Under the pieces are notes generated by a model that had not been told where the DNA came from, made no database searches, and worked only from the letters and a program-made list of their open reading frames with translations. From Guadua angustifolia (Eukaryota > Streptophyta > Magnoliopsida > Poales > Poaceae): a stretch of 64,000 nt of DNA. The position numbers and the translations under genes were made by a program. The stretch is taken from assembly GCA_036346375.1 (NCBI GenBank), contig CM070512.1, positions 38,796,466-38,860,465 on the forward strand, read 5' to 3'. Shown here in pieces: positions 1 to 12,254 of the stretch; the stretch's first letter is position 1; each line of letters begins with the position of its first letter.

Positions 1-3000
1 CGGTAGTGTCGCGCCTAATGGCGTGAAGATCAAGTACAACCTGTCGACCAATTGCTTCAACGACGTTTGCAAGCTATTTGGATAGCCTCCTTCCGAGTGG
101 ACACAGGATGACTCGAATCTTACGAAGTCGAAGAAGCTTCTTCGCGTGTTAGGCATGCCGCGTGCGAGAGGATAGACTATTGCCCAAAGTTCGCATGCTT
201 TATTGGAAGACCGATTTAAGGTGACTCACATCAGAAGCATTGTAATGAGAGTCGGTATGAGGAAGTTAAATGTACGAACGTGGAATGAGACAGACGACGG
301 TGGCCGGAAAACATTCCGTTTTTTCCGATCACTCAACGCCTGCAGCGCTCAGACATATCCAAGGCTACGGCGAGACACATGAGGTGGCACAAAGAGGGCA
401 AGCGTAGAAAGGAGGGCGTGATGATTCATCCGTCTGATGCAGAAGCTTAGAGGCACTTTGACCAACAACACCCTGAATTTGCGGCGGAGCCTAGGAATGT
501 GCATATAGGCCTCTCGACCGACGGGTTCACGCCATTCAATATGATGGCGCACCAGACTCGTCTTTGGCCGGTGTTCGCAATCCCGCATAACCTGCGCCTC
601 AACTCGCTTGAAAGAAGAGTACATGTTTTTTTCTCGTTATAATACCCGGACCTAAGTCTCTGGAAAAACTTAGATCTATTCATGCAACCTCCGTAGAAGA
701 GCCGACCGACTGTGGACTAAAGGAGCATTGACACATGATAGCTACAAGGGAAGAACTTTAGGATGCGTACGATATTTGTGGTCAATACACGATTTTCCCG
801 CGTATGGCATGTTCTCGGGGTGGAGCACGCATGGAAAGTTGTCATGCCCTATATGCCTGCGTAACACCGACGCTTTCACACTGAAAAATGGGGGTAAGTC
901 CTGTTGGTTCGACTGTCACCGTTGTTTCCTGGAGCCGAAGCACCCATTTAGGAATCAAAAAAAGGCATTTCACAAAGGCAAGACTATGAAGAAGGGGCCA
1001 CCCGAACGTTTCGAAGTGCAGGATATCATCGACGGGCATGACGATCTAGCGGATATCGGGTATGTGAAAGACTATGGTGAGGAGCACCATTGACTCATAA
1101 GTGCAGCATCTACAACCTTCCTTATGCAAAAGACACGGTTACCTCACAACATCGACGTGATGCACCAAGAGAAAAATATGTGCGAAGTCACAGTCATGAA
1201 CACAAACCGACATCCCACGAAGACTAAAGATAACAAGAAAGCACGCTCGATCAAGGCTCGATATGTTATCGCCAAACATGAACCTCGATGAGAATGGGAG
1301 GAAACCTAGGGCAAAATTCTGCCTTACACGTGGGCAAATAAAGCAGATTCTTGATTGGATTAAGGAAAAGGTTAAATTCTCAGATGGTTATGCGGCGAAC
1401 CTTCGACATGCCGTTAGTATAGAGCAATGCAAGTTAAATGGGATGAATGCCCACGACTACAAAGTCTTCATAGAGCGTCTGTTTCCAACCGTGTGGCGTG
1501 GATATGTTGACGATGATATATGGATGACATTGGCAGAGCTTAGCTTCTTCTATCGAGAGCTCTGTGCAAAAGAGATATCCGTGATCGAGGATGGAGGAAT
1601 TGGAGAAGGACATTGTCGTGCTTGTGACAAAGCTCGAGAAGATTTATGTCCTCGGTTTTTCAATTGCATGCAACATCTACTGGTTCATCTGCCATATGAA
1701 GCAAAAGTTGGGGGGCCGGCGCAATTTAGGTGGATGTATGCTGTGGAGCACATGATGAAAAGTCTTAGAGCGAAGGTGAAGAACAAAGCACGAGTCGAAG
1801 GCAGTATTGCCGAAGCTTGGCTGATTCAGGAGATCGCCTACTTCACGGACAAATACTTTGCGACAAAAAACAAGGTCCATGTGCCACAACCAAGGTATAA
1901 GAAGGCACGTCGCAGAAGTACTTCCAACTTGGAGGTGTTCCATGACCAAGCCGGATGCAATGTCGGCAAAAGCACCACACGTGACTTGGATGCAGCAGAT
2001 AAGGATTTGATTCAGTTGTACGTGTACGACAACATGGATGAAATGAAGGTGTACATCGAGTAAGTCAATAAATGTCTGAAATAAGTCATAAATACGTACT
2101 TATGAAATAAATGTCTGAAATAAATATTAAATATTGTAGTCAATTTATTAAAGAAGAGTGGGAAGGATCAGGTGAACCTTCGGGCAAACAAATTGACAAT
2201 CTGAAACTACGAGGTCGTGGACAAGGCCGTCCAAACTTTCTAACCTGGTTTCATTACCACATAACCTTCTTCCTCTTATACAAGTTCACTTAATTTACAA
2301 ATGTGTGGCATTTATTCCTTAATGAATTTTGCCTCGAATGCTTGTGCAGTGTCAAAGACATTGCAGCGTGCACAACGATCTCCGACAAATGTCACGTGGA
2401 TGCAGCCGTAGAATTAAGGTCCATGGATGCTATGATTGCCATGGATATCGATTTCGATCCGGCGGTTGAGTCACGCCCCAATGCAACTACTGATGAACAA
2501 TGGCCGTGAGTTATGTCACCGATGAATCTGTGGTCCGGACATAGAGTACTATGGGATCATCGAGGATATTGTAGAAATTTCGTATGAAGGCAACAAAGAT
2601 CTCTCGCTCGTGCTCTTTCAAGTTGCAGATGGTTCCATCCAACTAGTGGGGTGCGGCGACTCCAAAACTAGGACTAGTGGAGATCAATCATAAGAAGTCA
2701 GATCAAAAGCCTGACGTGTTCATTCTACCCGAACAAGTTGAGTTGGTGTTCTATCTGCCATACGCTCACCCGAATTACAAAAGTTGGTGGATTGTACATA
2801 AATGTCTTCCACCTGGTAGATTGCCCGATCTCACGGAAGACGACTACGATTCTCACCCAGACGTGGAGGTATTCCAAGAACAAGAGTTACCAGAGAGTCT
2901 GACGTCGATATTGGTGATGGGCTAGATAATATTTTGGGATCGGTATACCCATCTCATGTAGAAGGAGAAGAAGAGGAGGAAAGGGCAGAGGCAGAGGAAG

Positions 3001-3056
3001 AGGAAGAGGAAGAGGAAGAGTCAGAGGAAGAGGAAGAGGAAGCCGAAGATTTTTAA
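1..3056 (+). pseudogene. tnp2: tnp2-type CACTA transposase, 5'-truncated by window and decayed
   Basis: TNP2 is the catalytic transposase of CACTA elements and acts in the nucleus on the element ends. Conserved blocks appear in order in shifting frames. About 30-330 encodes a stretch with CFNDVCKLFG. About 315-610 encodes the block with MRWHKEGKR and LSTDGFTPFN. At 728-1093 is the Transposase_21 core with WSIHDFPAYGMFSGWSTHG, CPIC and FDCHRCFL. About 1145-1180 encodes HNIDVMHQEKN. At 1263-2063 is a DUF4218-like domain with LVHLPYEAKVGGPAQFRWMY. At 2677-2925 is a DUF4216-like end with LPEQVELVFYLPYAHPNYKS. A very acidic Glu-rich tail from a GAG repeat (about 2960-3050) ends at the stop at 3054-3056. 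An in-frame TAG at about 448 and several frame changes make it a pseudogene. Confidence 0.9.
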
Positions 3057-3179
3057 GCTATTTAATTTTATAGGTTTAATTTTATATACTTTATGTCATT
3101 TAATTTTATATACATTTATATTTTATTCGTTTCAATTAATATCAATGTAATTTATGTCATTTAATTTAATTTGTGCAGG

Positions 3180-5247
3180 ATGGCTGGAGGTGCGAAGAAG
3201 TTGGCTTCAAAATTGAAGAAGGTCTTCGGGAAGGGGGGCATGAGGAGTGTAGGCCAGGGCAGCTCACCCCAGTACGACGCTTCCCAGGAGGAGGAGGAGG
3301 AGGAGGTGGCTACCACCGACTCCCAGGAGGAGGAGGAGGAGGAGGAGGTGGACGACGATGAGGGTCATTGGGGTTCTTGGCATCAGGCACTTGAGGAGGG
3401 GGACAAGGACGGAGACGAGGACTGGAGTCCATGTGCCTGTTGGTACTGAGTCAAGGGGTGCCTTGAGCTCTGCGGGATCCAAGAAAAGTCGGGGGCGGAA
3501 TAAATTGCCAAAAGCCCCCACAGATCCAGGCGACAGGATATTGATTGTTGTTTCTAGCGAGCAAAGGTATGTGCTACAAATTTTCGATGTCTTTTATTGC
3601 TAACCACAAACTTGCTAACCACTTGTTATGAATTCTTCATGCAGTGGCTTGGTTTGCCTCAACAAGGGTAAGGTGAGCCGCCACTTGCTAGGGGTGATCT
3701 TGAAGCGGCTCTACCCCGGCGAGTGGGCGAGGTGGTGCTCGACGCCCGTGACTAGATGGAGCGACTACTCGCTCGTGGAGGACGCACTGTGGAGGCAATC
3801 GTCATGATCATTGCATAACCGAGTTCTGGGTAAGTTGTCATTTCTATTAATGTTTTCGTGATTATAGCTTCACGTGTTTGTTTCGTTTCAAAGAGGTATC
3901 GGCTTGGCCCTGACGCATCCCAGGAGGACTATCATGCTTGTCGCCATGTGCTCAACACAATGGCGGCAAAGACGGTCAGGGACGCCATCAGGTTATGCCG
4001 CCGGGACGCGGTGATGAAGCACTACAAGAGCACGGAGATGAAGATCTCGAAGGCACATGCCTTGCAAGAATACCTCGAGGCAAAGGAGTACCGCTTTGGC
4101 GTCGGATTTGGATGGACAAGTGTCCACACGCCGAGGGAGCTTTGCAAGATGTGGGCATCAAGGAGTGGATCGAGAGGTCCAAGAGGAACAGGGGGAATCG
4201 AGAAGCCAACCCCGAGATTTGTGTGACCTACCTAGGTGGACGAGGCATGGGTCACGTCGCGCGCGATATCGTAAGTATACTAAGTACAACTCTAGCATTC
4301 TTGTCAATTCAGTTTTTCATTTCACATTTGAAATTGAACTGCAGGAGTCGGAGACGGGACTTGAGCCCGACGGGTTCACCGTGTGGACGCAGGCACACAC
4401 GCACCGTGTCCGACTTGACGGTACGCAACCACCGATGCACCCGGCTACCTAGGAGAGGATTGTAAGTGACTTTCTCTTTTCGCTACTCTACAGCTATTGC
4501 AAGCTGGGCCGAGCTAATCCACTTCATATCTTATTTGTTTCGCAGATACATACAAGGCAGCCATGAAGGAGAAGCACGGTGTCGATCGTGACCCCTTGAC
4601 CATGCTTGGGCCGACCCTCTGGTCATCTACGACCAGTTCGGTGGGAGGAGTCACGGCAGGCTCGGCTTCATGGACTCGGTGGTCGCGCCCGACTCGTATA
4701 GGGGCCAAGTCAGGACACGTCGACAGCAGGCCGCCTCTTCCGCCAGTGCACAGCTGGAAGCCTAGGCGAAGATGATCGCAGAGTTGCAGCAGCAGAGGCA
4801 GGCGGATGAGCAGCGGAGGCAGGCGGAGCGAGAGGAGGATAGGAGGCGGTATGAGGCCCTCCAGAATCAGAACCTCTTGATGTACAACTATTTCCAGGTA
4901 ATCAAGATTGTATACGTAGCTATGTTGTACTTACACGTTTCAGATGCTAACATATCATATCCACAGTCATTGCAGGGGGCGGGAACCTCCGGCCAGCCGC
5001 AGATGCCACCTCTGCCGCCGTTCCCGGGGGTAATGCATTTTGTTCCAATTTTCGCGAACTATTCATATAAGTACACAATGCTCAATAGTTTTGAACATTG
5101 TGGTTTCCTCTAATCTTGCAGTTCTCGCCTCATTGCGCGCCTTTGCTCATGGACAAATGCTCCGCAGGAGGTAATTCGATGGCACAAGATCGGCGCAGAT
5201 CAATTAAATCGACGACGTGTTTGCGATCCTTTTGCGGTTCTCAATCT
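3180..5247 (+). pseudogene. CACTA second gene, Transposase_24 (Ptta/En/Spm) type, decayed
   Basis: This second ORF of grass CACTA elements corresponds to the TnpA-like protein thought to bind subterminal repeats. The ATG at 3180 follows a splice-acceptor-like tgcag. The N-terminus is basic (MAGGAKKLASKLKKVFGKG) and then becomes a run of Glu/Asp coded by GAG repeats (3286-3360). Later exon-like blocks include KRLYPGEWARW (about 3700-3730), WIERSKRNRGNREANP (about 4160-4215), ESETGLEPDGFTVWTQAHTH (about 4345-4405) and YKAAMKEKHG (about 4552-4580). A Gln/Arg-rich coiled-coil end lies at 4772-4897, followed by a donor-like gtaatc. Frames change several times, and some changes coincide with plausible introns. 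The family call is from recalled domain patterns, not a search. Confidence 0.8.
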
Positions 5248-5539
5248 TAGTTATTTGTTTTGTTGGTAGAATAGTATGTCATGTTCTACATAGACATGTT
5301 GATTGTGAATGTGATGTACTCTTTTGGTTTGTGAGCTGAATTTAGGACTTATTGATGCATTTTGCTATCTGTGTCGATGGTGATCATTTGTGAATTGTAT
5401 TGGTGAATGCGAATGTGGTAATGTGTGTGAAATTATATGTTGTGATTGTTCTGGGCAATTGGGGATATAAAACTGCTAGGAATGGGGTTTTTTTGCAGGT
5501 TAAAATTGGATTTTTTTTAAATTCCCAGTATTTTTTTAA

Positions 5540-5946
5540 TTTACAACCTGTGTCGTCGGCTATAGACCATGCCGACGACACAAGATAGCCCCAGGCTGAT
5601 TCTGGTTCTGGTCCAGAAGGGGTCTGTGTCGTCGGCTCAAGACTATGCCGACGACATAGATGTCCCATATGTGTCGTGAACCTTAGTTAAGCGGCGACAG
5701 AGATGTGCCATCCGTGTTCGGCGATTTTAGTTATGCCGACGACAAAAGTCTGGGTGTCGGGCCTGCCCCGGATGGCATCTGTGTCGTCGGGATTTATGAT
5801 AGCCGTCGACATAGGTTGGTTGTGTCGTCGACTCTGTGTCGTGGGACTTGTGTCGTCGGCCGGCCGATGATACAGGCCTGTGTCGACGGTTTTGGCATCT
5901 GTGTCGTCGGTAAAAGCCGAGGACAGTGAGTAAGATCCCTGTGGTG
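5540..5946 (+). repeat. 3' subterminal repeats and degraded terminus of CACTA-1
   Basis: About a dozen copies of a core gtgtcgtcgg or its complement ccgacgac occur in both orientations between about 5550 and 5930, ending at ccctgtggtg (5937-5946). Clustered short repeats just inside the ends are the usual TnpA-binding layout of CACTA elements. The terminal bases differ from a canonical end by one transition. Confidence 0.8.
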
Positions 5947-6812
5947 ACATTTCAAATTCATTTTAATATTTCATTTGTTTTGATAATAATGATTTTAAAT
6001 TTTGAAATCTTCCTTTTCATTAAGTTTATAATGGAATAGATGAGGGAAGATTATTGATTTTGAAGTCAAAATCTTGATTTCAATTACACCTTTAATTCTT
6101 TTCCCTTCTCAAATATAAAACTTTTATTTTTACTTATTTTCAAATTTACAGGGCTGTTACAACGATCCATCAAATACTTCATAAATTCTTACCAAGTTTG
6201 TGTACCTGCAGGTTTCCATGTATAAGAAAAATTATGACCATCTTCCAAAGTATTTTATAAGTTGAGATTCCGAAAAGATGAGTCCATGCACACAATTATT
6301 CTCTTAATTCGTTTGTAATTCTGCTATCCTAGAATTTATGTCAGCACAATTTATGCTCTGATTTCAGAAGCATCTTGGGTAAATTATTAAGGAATTTGAA
6401 ATGTCTTATGATTTGTTCTGCATCTGTGCATTTTCGCCGCATGACCACTTTGCACAATGCCTTCACCATTGCCACATTCTGTCCACCTTTAAATGTTTAG
6501 TGTGATGAGTATTGAGGTCCCACTGGTTAGAAATTAGTGAACATTAGTAAGTCTAAGAAGGTATCAGTATTTGGCTTATAATAAAATAAAAGGTTTAATC
6601 CCAGTGCTTCTCTTTGAAGTGAGGTCTCATGACATGATGTCCTTTTAGCTAGCAAACACCAGCATAGAGGCTATGTTATGATAATGCATGGATTTTGTTA
6701 CATTTTATGCAATTCACCTTGCTTTGTTGTTGGTTTCATCACTGAATTTATGTGTGTGTGTACATATTTCTAAATTATTAATAAAAGCCCTAATTTTATT
6801 CGTTCCTCTTCA
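5947..6812. other. AT-rich spacer, no gene seen
   Basis: The sequence directly outside the 3' end of CACTA-1 is AT-rich, with no long ORF and no recognisable repeat end. It may be intron of the gene fragment that follows, because the exon-like block at 6813 is preceded by a pyrimidine tract and cag. Confidence 0.4.
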
Positions 6813-7068
6813 GCACCCTAATTTTGCATATGTTCCTAGTATGCCTGGTTATGCTACAACATCTGAAAATCCTGCTTTACCTTCAATTGCTCCTGGTGCC
6901 ACAAAAAAGGCATTGTCATGAACCCACCTTTACAATCTTTTGTTTCTTCAAAGCAATTTCATGACCATGCAAAATTCACGAAGGCTCAACTGCATAATTC
7001 AGTTCTACTGAAGCAAGAGCTGGCAGATGGATCCATGGTGCCTGTTAAACTCCCTCATATTTCACAGG
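6813..7068 (+). pseudogene. Unidentified exon-like fragment with one frameshift
   Basis: A block opens after a splice-acceptor-like tcttcag and closes at a donor-like cacag|gtaggc. It is readable across its length with one frame change near 6920. The first half encodes HPNFAYVPSMPGYATTSENP and the second half LLKQELADGSMVPVKLP. Composition and boundaries look like a genuine protein-coding exon rich in Pro, Ser and Ala. I do not recognise the family. It lies just outside CACTA-1, so it may be a host exon or a captured piece in an unseen element. No neighbouring exon was found. Confidence 0.45.
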
Positions 7069-7720
7069 TAGGCAATTGCAAATGTCTTTGTATGGTTTCC
7101 TTAAGTTCCATTGTTTTGTTTTGTTAAGGTTGCAGGGTCTTTAATAACTGTCTGTTAATTTTGACGATCTAAGTGCAAATAGCAAATGGTCAACTTTCAA
7201 CATTGTAGGATGTGGTTGTTTTCTGTAATTGCATAGATAGTTATCCTTTATTTGCTTCTTTTGTGTATTACTTGAGATTGAGCAGTGCAAAATCAGATAT
7301 CCTTCGGCCAAATTAGTTGGTGTATGAGCGCAAGAAGGTCATGGCTACTCTTTGGGTGGCGATGGCACAATCTGTGATGGCCTGGTAGCAGCGGCTTGCC
7401 ATGGCACCACCAATGACGTACCACTCTATGTCCGTGCAAGCGATTGCACTTGGCACGCTCCTCCTTCGGCATCATCTCAAGCAAATTAGCCCAATATGAA
7501 ATTAATCATATGTACAGTATGCTCAGATCAGAAAAGTGTCCCGTCTGGCTCCATCTCCATTTCGTTGTGCATACGCATGCAATGCATAATGCAAGTTGCT
7601 TTTTAATTCCTCTACATGTGTGTGCGCATTGCCTTGGTGTGTGTAAAGAAGCTGTGACCTATAGCTACTTAGGCCTATTGGAGGTGAACAACAAGACTAG
7701 TCATCACCTCAATAAAGTTA
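7069..7720. other. No recognisable gene
   Basis: Short ORFs on both strands have no family signature. No repeat end or RNA gene is visible here. Confidence 0.4.
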
Positions 7721-8560
7721 GAAGGTTTCCCGGATGGAGGACATGCCACGTCATCATTTTCCCGAAAAAGTCCCTAAATAATTAGAAATTATGAACTGGT
7801 CCTTCCACAGTAAATTAGAGATCGTGAACGGGTCCTTCTACAGGTTATTTTGCAAAAAAGACCCCTAGTCCGGTTCTTTCGACCCAGGAGATTTAAAAAA
7901 AATTGAAATCACAAACATGTCCTTTCAGCGATTTTTTATATAAGGATTTTTTATAAAAGGACCCTAGATAAATGATAAAAAAGAATGTAATTACGTTTAG
8001 ACCGTTCCAGCTATTTTTCGCGAGAAGGACCTTTCAAGTTTTCGGAGCCGCGGCCAATTTTTTTTTAAAAAAACGCCGCTAAGAAAAACGAAATTGTATT
8101 TTTTGCATAAAAAATTTGGGTTAGATTTTTTTGACGGGCATGGCATCGCGTGCCTCGTGTCCTCCCTCCGCGAGCGCCCCTAAAAAAATATAGTTACGTG
8201 TAGGTCCTTTCAGCAGTTTTTTTCGAAAAAGACTAGCAGTTTTTTTCGAAAAAAAACCTTTTGGTTCGGCAAAATCTCGAAACTTTTGTTAAAAGATCCT
8301 AAATAAATGCCAAAAAATAGCATAATTACGTTTGAATCTTTCTAGCTGTCTTCTATGAAAAGGACCTTTCGTTTTGACGTAAACACAGACGCACGTGGCA
8401 TATTACGCCGCGAAAACGTTTCTAGTATCTCTTACACCCGGAGAAAATCGCGCACAGGGGAGGCATCCACGCTACATCTTTTCCAAAAAAGCCCCCTATA
8501 AATTTAGAAATCGTAAACAAGTCTTTCCAACTTTTTTCCACAGAAAACACCGTAGTTTGT
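7720..8560 (+). repeat. Helitron-family-related dispersed repeat (two partial copies)
   Basis: Segments near 7740-7870 and 8460-8560 share the phrase pattern of the better-defined elements at 9522-10185 and 52029-53082. In each, a gccacgtc-like or tccacgc-like start is followed by a poly-A plus 'cccctaaat' stretch, 'gaaattacgaa' and 'aggtccttcca'. They look like fragments of one non-coding family. Ends were not identified. Confidence 0.35.
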
Positions 8561-8589
8561 GAAGAATTGATAAAATTTAGTTATTTTTC

Positions 8590-9480
8590 CTCGATATTTG
8601 TGACTACTATCTTAACTTTGTACATCTTTGACTCTTTTTCTCTTCTCATAATAATACAAATGAACCGTACTTGGACCGATATGGCATGACGTACTAGCTA
8701 ATTGACCATATCTTAAGTCCCCGAAGATGAGTCGAGTTGACATAGAACGGCAAACTGATTAGGTATACAAAATGACTTCAGTCCGGACGTCCGAAAGTTT
8801 CGGACACATTGCAACATTTTTTCTAACTCGTGCAACATTTCTTTACACCGTGTGAAACATTTTCCTTTGACAAATAATGAAATGTGCTACAGTAAACAGA
8901 TGTTGCAATCGTTCAAAAAAATGTTGCAAGAGTCGGCAAAAAATGTTGTAAGCGTACAATAAAAATATTGTAAAAAGCATCTGATGAAATAAATAGTAAT
9001 CGAACGTCCGAGCGCTAGTTTGTCCCTATATACAACTTAGATATAACACGGTTTAGACCTGTGGCCCATCGTGCGCGTTGCACGGCACGATGTCCAGGTA
9101 ACTTCGCATCACAACAGTACTAGCAATGTAGCGTACGTAGTGCAACGACAATAATGCAGCTGCTGCTTCCGGAACCGTCTAAAGTCTTAACTTATGCCAT
9201 ACGGATTGCGGAATTATGGATGGTGCTAGTCGATCTTTCAATGGAGGATCCTACAAAGCAAAATTATATGTCCAGTGTGACGCAGTAATCCCATTAATCA
9301 CCACGGCCGCGATATTTCTGTCGAGCCCCATTAACTGGCAATTCAACTGTACTATACGTATGATTAGTTGCAAGCTATTTCAAGCCACACCCATCTCATC
9401 TTCTCAGCACCATTCCACGCTCCTCGGTGTTAGCTGCAGGTTAATTGCCTCACCAAGAGATGAGAGATTCTCCGCTAGGC
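8590..9480 (+). pseudogene. NB-LRR leader relic, tandem copy A
   Basis: This stretch aligns by eye with 10730-11290. The shared landmarks are ttctcttct(c)ataataat followed by caaatga, gcacggcacg, 'cacatcac', 'gtaatcccattaatcacc' and 'gatatttct(g/c)tcgagcccc'. They continue into 'gccacacccatctcatctt', the leader of the intact NB-LRR gene (53300-53350). Copy A lacks the start codon region: homology fades near 9440 and a Helitron-like element begins at 9522. A MITE-like insertion (8779-9017) interrupts it. It is a non-coding relic of the resistance-gene family. Confidence 0.65.
8779..9017. mobile_element. MITE-like inverted-repeat insertion
   Basis: Imperfect termini cagtccggacgtccgaaa and tcgaacgtccgagcgctag are inverted relative to each other. 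The interior holds repeated 'gttgcaa' and 'tgcaacatttt' motifs in both orientations. The related tandem copy at 10.7-11.0 kb lacks this block, which supports an insertion. No clear target duplication was found, so the superfamily is open. Confidence 0.5.
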
Positions 9481-9521
9481 TATGTTTACATATTGTAACT
9501 TAATACTTGATTTAAAAGAAA

Positions 9522-10185
9522 CTAGATAAGGAAGTGCGGCGGCACGTCGCGCCCGTAGTTAATAAGATTTAACTGGAAAGACATATCGTGAGACGTTATG
9601 CAATGCAAACAGTTAGGATAGCATGTTTACAGTGATCACCGGATCGCATTTTGAATAGATCGATGATGACAAACGTTTTGAGTGATATCGCAGTTCATAC
9701 GAGCATATATTATATAAATTTATATTTTCTTGATTATCGGCGTTTTATTATTTAAATCGTTGAAATAATGAGCGTAACGGGGAAAAAATAGAGAGCTAGA
9801 ATTGTAGAAACATCTCTTTCGACGAATTATTTGGAAAATATTGAAGACCGAGTTGTAAAACCGCGGCGGGAAAAAAGTCTAGAGATAGAGTTGAACACAT
9901 TTTTGTAGTGACGAAAAAAATTTTCCCGGAGAAAGGACCTAAATGTTACGTTTTTTGGACCTGTCCACTATCCTGAAAGATTAGAAAAGGGCTTGTTCGC
10001 GATTTGAATTTAACGGGAGGGTTTTTCCTAAAACGGCGCACGAGGGACCCAAATGCGATTTAGAAAAGAAAATCTTCCTCTCACAAAAAATCGCAAAGGA
10101 CCTATTCGTAACTTACAGGGACCTATCCGTAATTTCAAAAAACACAAAGGTTTTTTCGAAAAAGCGCCAAGGATGACAGGTGGAT
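9522..10185 (-). mobile_element. Helitron-like non-autonomous element (minus strand)
   Basis: On the minus strand this ends in a GC-rich potential hairpin (ggcgcgacgtgcc) followed about ten bases later by CTAGT (plus-strand ACTAG at 9521-9525). That is the classic Helitron 3' layout of hairpin plus CTRR next to a T. The 9890-10170 part is an inverted copy of 52030-52345, with matching 'aggtccttcc', 'gcgattttttgtga' and 'aacaagcccttttctaat'. The 5' TC end is not clearly placed, so the right boundary is approximate. Confidence 0.5.
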
Positions 10186-10730
10186 AGGCTATCCTTGCCG
10201 GAAGTTTGCAAACTTTAATTCAGGGGATGATTAGCTCTTTATTAAAAATATATTGACCATTGTCGTGGCATGGTAGATGTGACACGGCATGTATGCGCAT
10301 ACGTCGAGCTGACACTACACGATCGGCACTGCACGATTGTTATGGTCGTGCCGCGTCTTACGGCTGAGCACGATGGGCTGCACGACACGACACATCTTGA
10401 TGGGCTGTGTTTGGGATAGCACAACACGCTACAGAGCCAACGTGTGCGACACAGGTATGACATGCACGACTTTAACATGAGTTTTTTTAGAAGTTTTTGA
10501 TAAATATTATGAAATTTTGGTAGCAGAAATGATGTAAAAAGAACTGTCTCAATAATATAACAAGCATGAGGCGGTTTGAGCGTTTGAAGTGCGTGGAAGA
10601 AGCTATAGACAAGGCATATAACTCATTTTCGAAAACACTGAGTAGGTTGTAATGGAATCTTTAAGTAAAGATCAACCGCTATGCCGACATAATTTTTATA
10701 GAGAATAAATAAATTTAATTTTTTCTCTTG
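10186..10730. other. GC-skewed 'gcacgac' repeat stretch and spacer
   Basis: Between about 10258 and 10480 short words such as cacgac, ggcac and gtcgtg recur in both orientations. This resembles subterminal regions of some grass hAT-like elements, but no terminus was identified. The rest is AT-rich without ORFs. Confidence 0.3.
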
Positions 10731-11414
10731 TATTTATGTCTATAGTCTTAGCTCTATATGTTTTAGCTTTTTTTTTCTCTTCTCCTAATAATTATACAAA
10801 TGAATCGAATATAGGCTGACATAACGTGGTAATATACTATAGATTCATTAGAGACAAGTTAAACTGGTACTATATGGTAAGCTAGCTAGGCATGAAAAAG
10901 GTCTAGACTTTGGCCAATATGACAATGCCACACCGTGCACGGCACGTTGCCTTGGTCACTTCACATCACGCAGTATAGTACTACTTGCACAGCGGAACCC
11001 TCTTGACGAAGTAATCCCATTAATCATCACGGCTACGATATTTCTCTCGAGCCCCATACCCATTGACTCGCAATTCAATCTGTGAATGCTACAGTACTAT
11101 ACGTACGATTAGTTGCAAGCTCTTTCGAGCCACACTCATCTCATCTTCTCAGCGCCTTCCCTCGCTTCTCTCTCCCCACTCCACGCGTGAAGTACTTACT
11201 GTCTTTTGATTCCTTTATTTCCGCCTTCTTTACGCGTGAAGACTGGCGCTGCAGCCCGGATCGATGCCCAACATCTCTATGCATCGACACGTGAGAAGCT
11301 AGTAACAAAGTAAACAAGATCGATCGAGATGAACATCGCCACAGGGGCGATGAACGCCCTGCTCTCCAAGCTGGGGGAGCTGCTGGTTGATGAATACAAG
11401 CTTCAGAAGGGTGT
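10730..11414 (+). pseudogene. NB-LRR 5' relic, tandem copy B (leader plus first 29 codons)
   Basis: The leader matches the intact gene closely, including 'catctcatcttctcagcg' and 'acacgtgagaagctagtaac'. A start codon at 11329 opens a reading frame beginning MNIATGAMNALLSKLGELL, almost identical to residues 1-29 of the intact receptor (MDIATG...). Similarity stops sharply at about 11414, within the codons for QKGV, where unrelated DNA begins. This is a truncated paralogue that keeps the promoter-proximal region and start. It could still be transcribed but encodes only a short N-terminal peptide. Confidence 0.85.
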
Positions 11415-11715
11415 AGTTTGCACTAAAATTTGATAAGGTATGGTCAAAATTATCAAGTTAAGGATCAAGTATTTTGGCAGATATCAGATAAGAAAGAGGA
11501 GATTAAGAATAACACTACAGCTGATACCAGATAAAAGATAGTGTTATAACCGATGCTGGTATAAGCAAAGGAAGTACTATCCGAAGTTAAGGCCGATATA
11601 GATCATAATAAACGAGTCTAAGGTAGATACGATCGACCAATCTGCTATAAAAGATGATCAGAGACATGCGAGGATAATAACACAATCAACTAAACAATTC
11701 GCATTTACCCTTTAT
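11415..11715. other. Unassigned spacer next to the NB-LRR breakpoint
   Basis: Sequence with repeated 'gatatcagataa' and 'gataccagataaaagata' phrases. It has no ORF and no recognised ends. It begins exactly where copy B breaks off, so it may be part of the rearrangement. Confidence 0.35.
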
Positions 11716-11721
11716 TTTTTC

Positions 11722-12000
11722 ACTACACCATGACACAAAATTCCCGTCAGATCTCTGTAGGTAAAAATCTGCTTTTACCATCTAACCATCTGTCGGTAAA
11801 TATTTTCAACAATCAATCCATCGGCAGTACTGTAATTACAAATAGACTGTGTGTCGGAAAAGATATACAGATTTAGAGACAACAAATATGTCGGTAATTA
11901 TCTTTTTCACAGTTAGTGCATATGTCAGTAAAACTTGTGTACAGCAAAACACGGCAAACAAGGCGCGCGAACGAAGTACAGAAAGGAATAGTATACATAT
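11722..12000 (+). mobile_element. CACTA-like 5' end fragment
   Basis: A CACTACACC start at about 11722 is followed by repeated 'tgtcggtaa' or 'tcggtaat' motifs (about 11790, 11850, 11890, 11930). That is the organisation of a CACTA terminus plus subterminal repeats. No opposite end or coding region follows, so this is a fragment or a very short non-autonomous copy. Confidence 0.45.
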
Positions 12001-12254
12001 CAAAGAAAAGAACAGAAACTTCTCTGACCATTGAGGGAAGTATAAAGATTAAGAAGAAAGTGAGAAGAGAAAAATTGATATGCAAGGCATTGCTAATATA
12101 TCTCAAGGTGGGTTTTTGCTTTTGCACATATATAGGATGATTTATGCTTCTGCACATATAAAAGTTACTATTCAGATGATTTGTGCTTTTGCACATATAA
12201 AAGATGATTGAAGAGATTTAGAATGGAAAATTGCTCCACGGGAATTGTTTAAAT

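Larger units (their letters stand above)
1..5946 (+). mobile_element. CACTA-1: 3' portion of an En/Spm (CACTA) transposon
   Basis: This element enters the window from the left and is seen from inside tnp2 to its 3' end. Order on the plus strand is tnp2, a Transposase_24-type second gene, then a subterminal block built from a gtgtcgtcgg motif in both orientations. It stops at a degraded terminus, ccctgtggtg at 5937-5946, whose complement resembles the usual CACTACAGG start. The 5' end is outside the window, so length and target duplication cannot be judged. Coding parts carry frameshifts and stops, so the copy looks old and non-autonomous. Confidence 0.85.
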
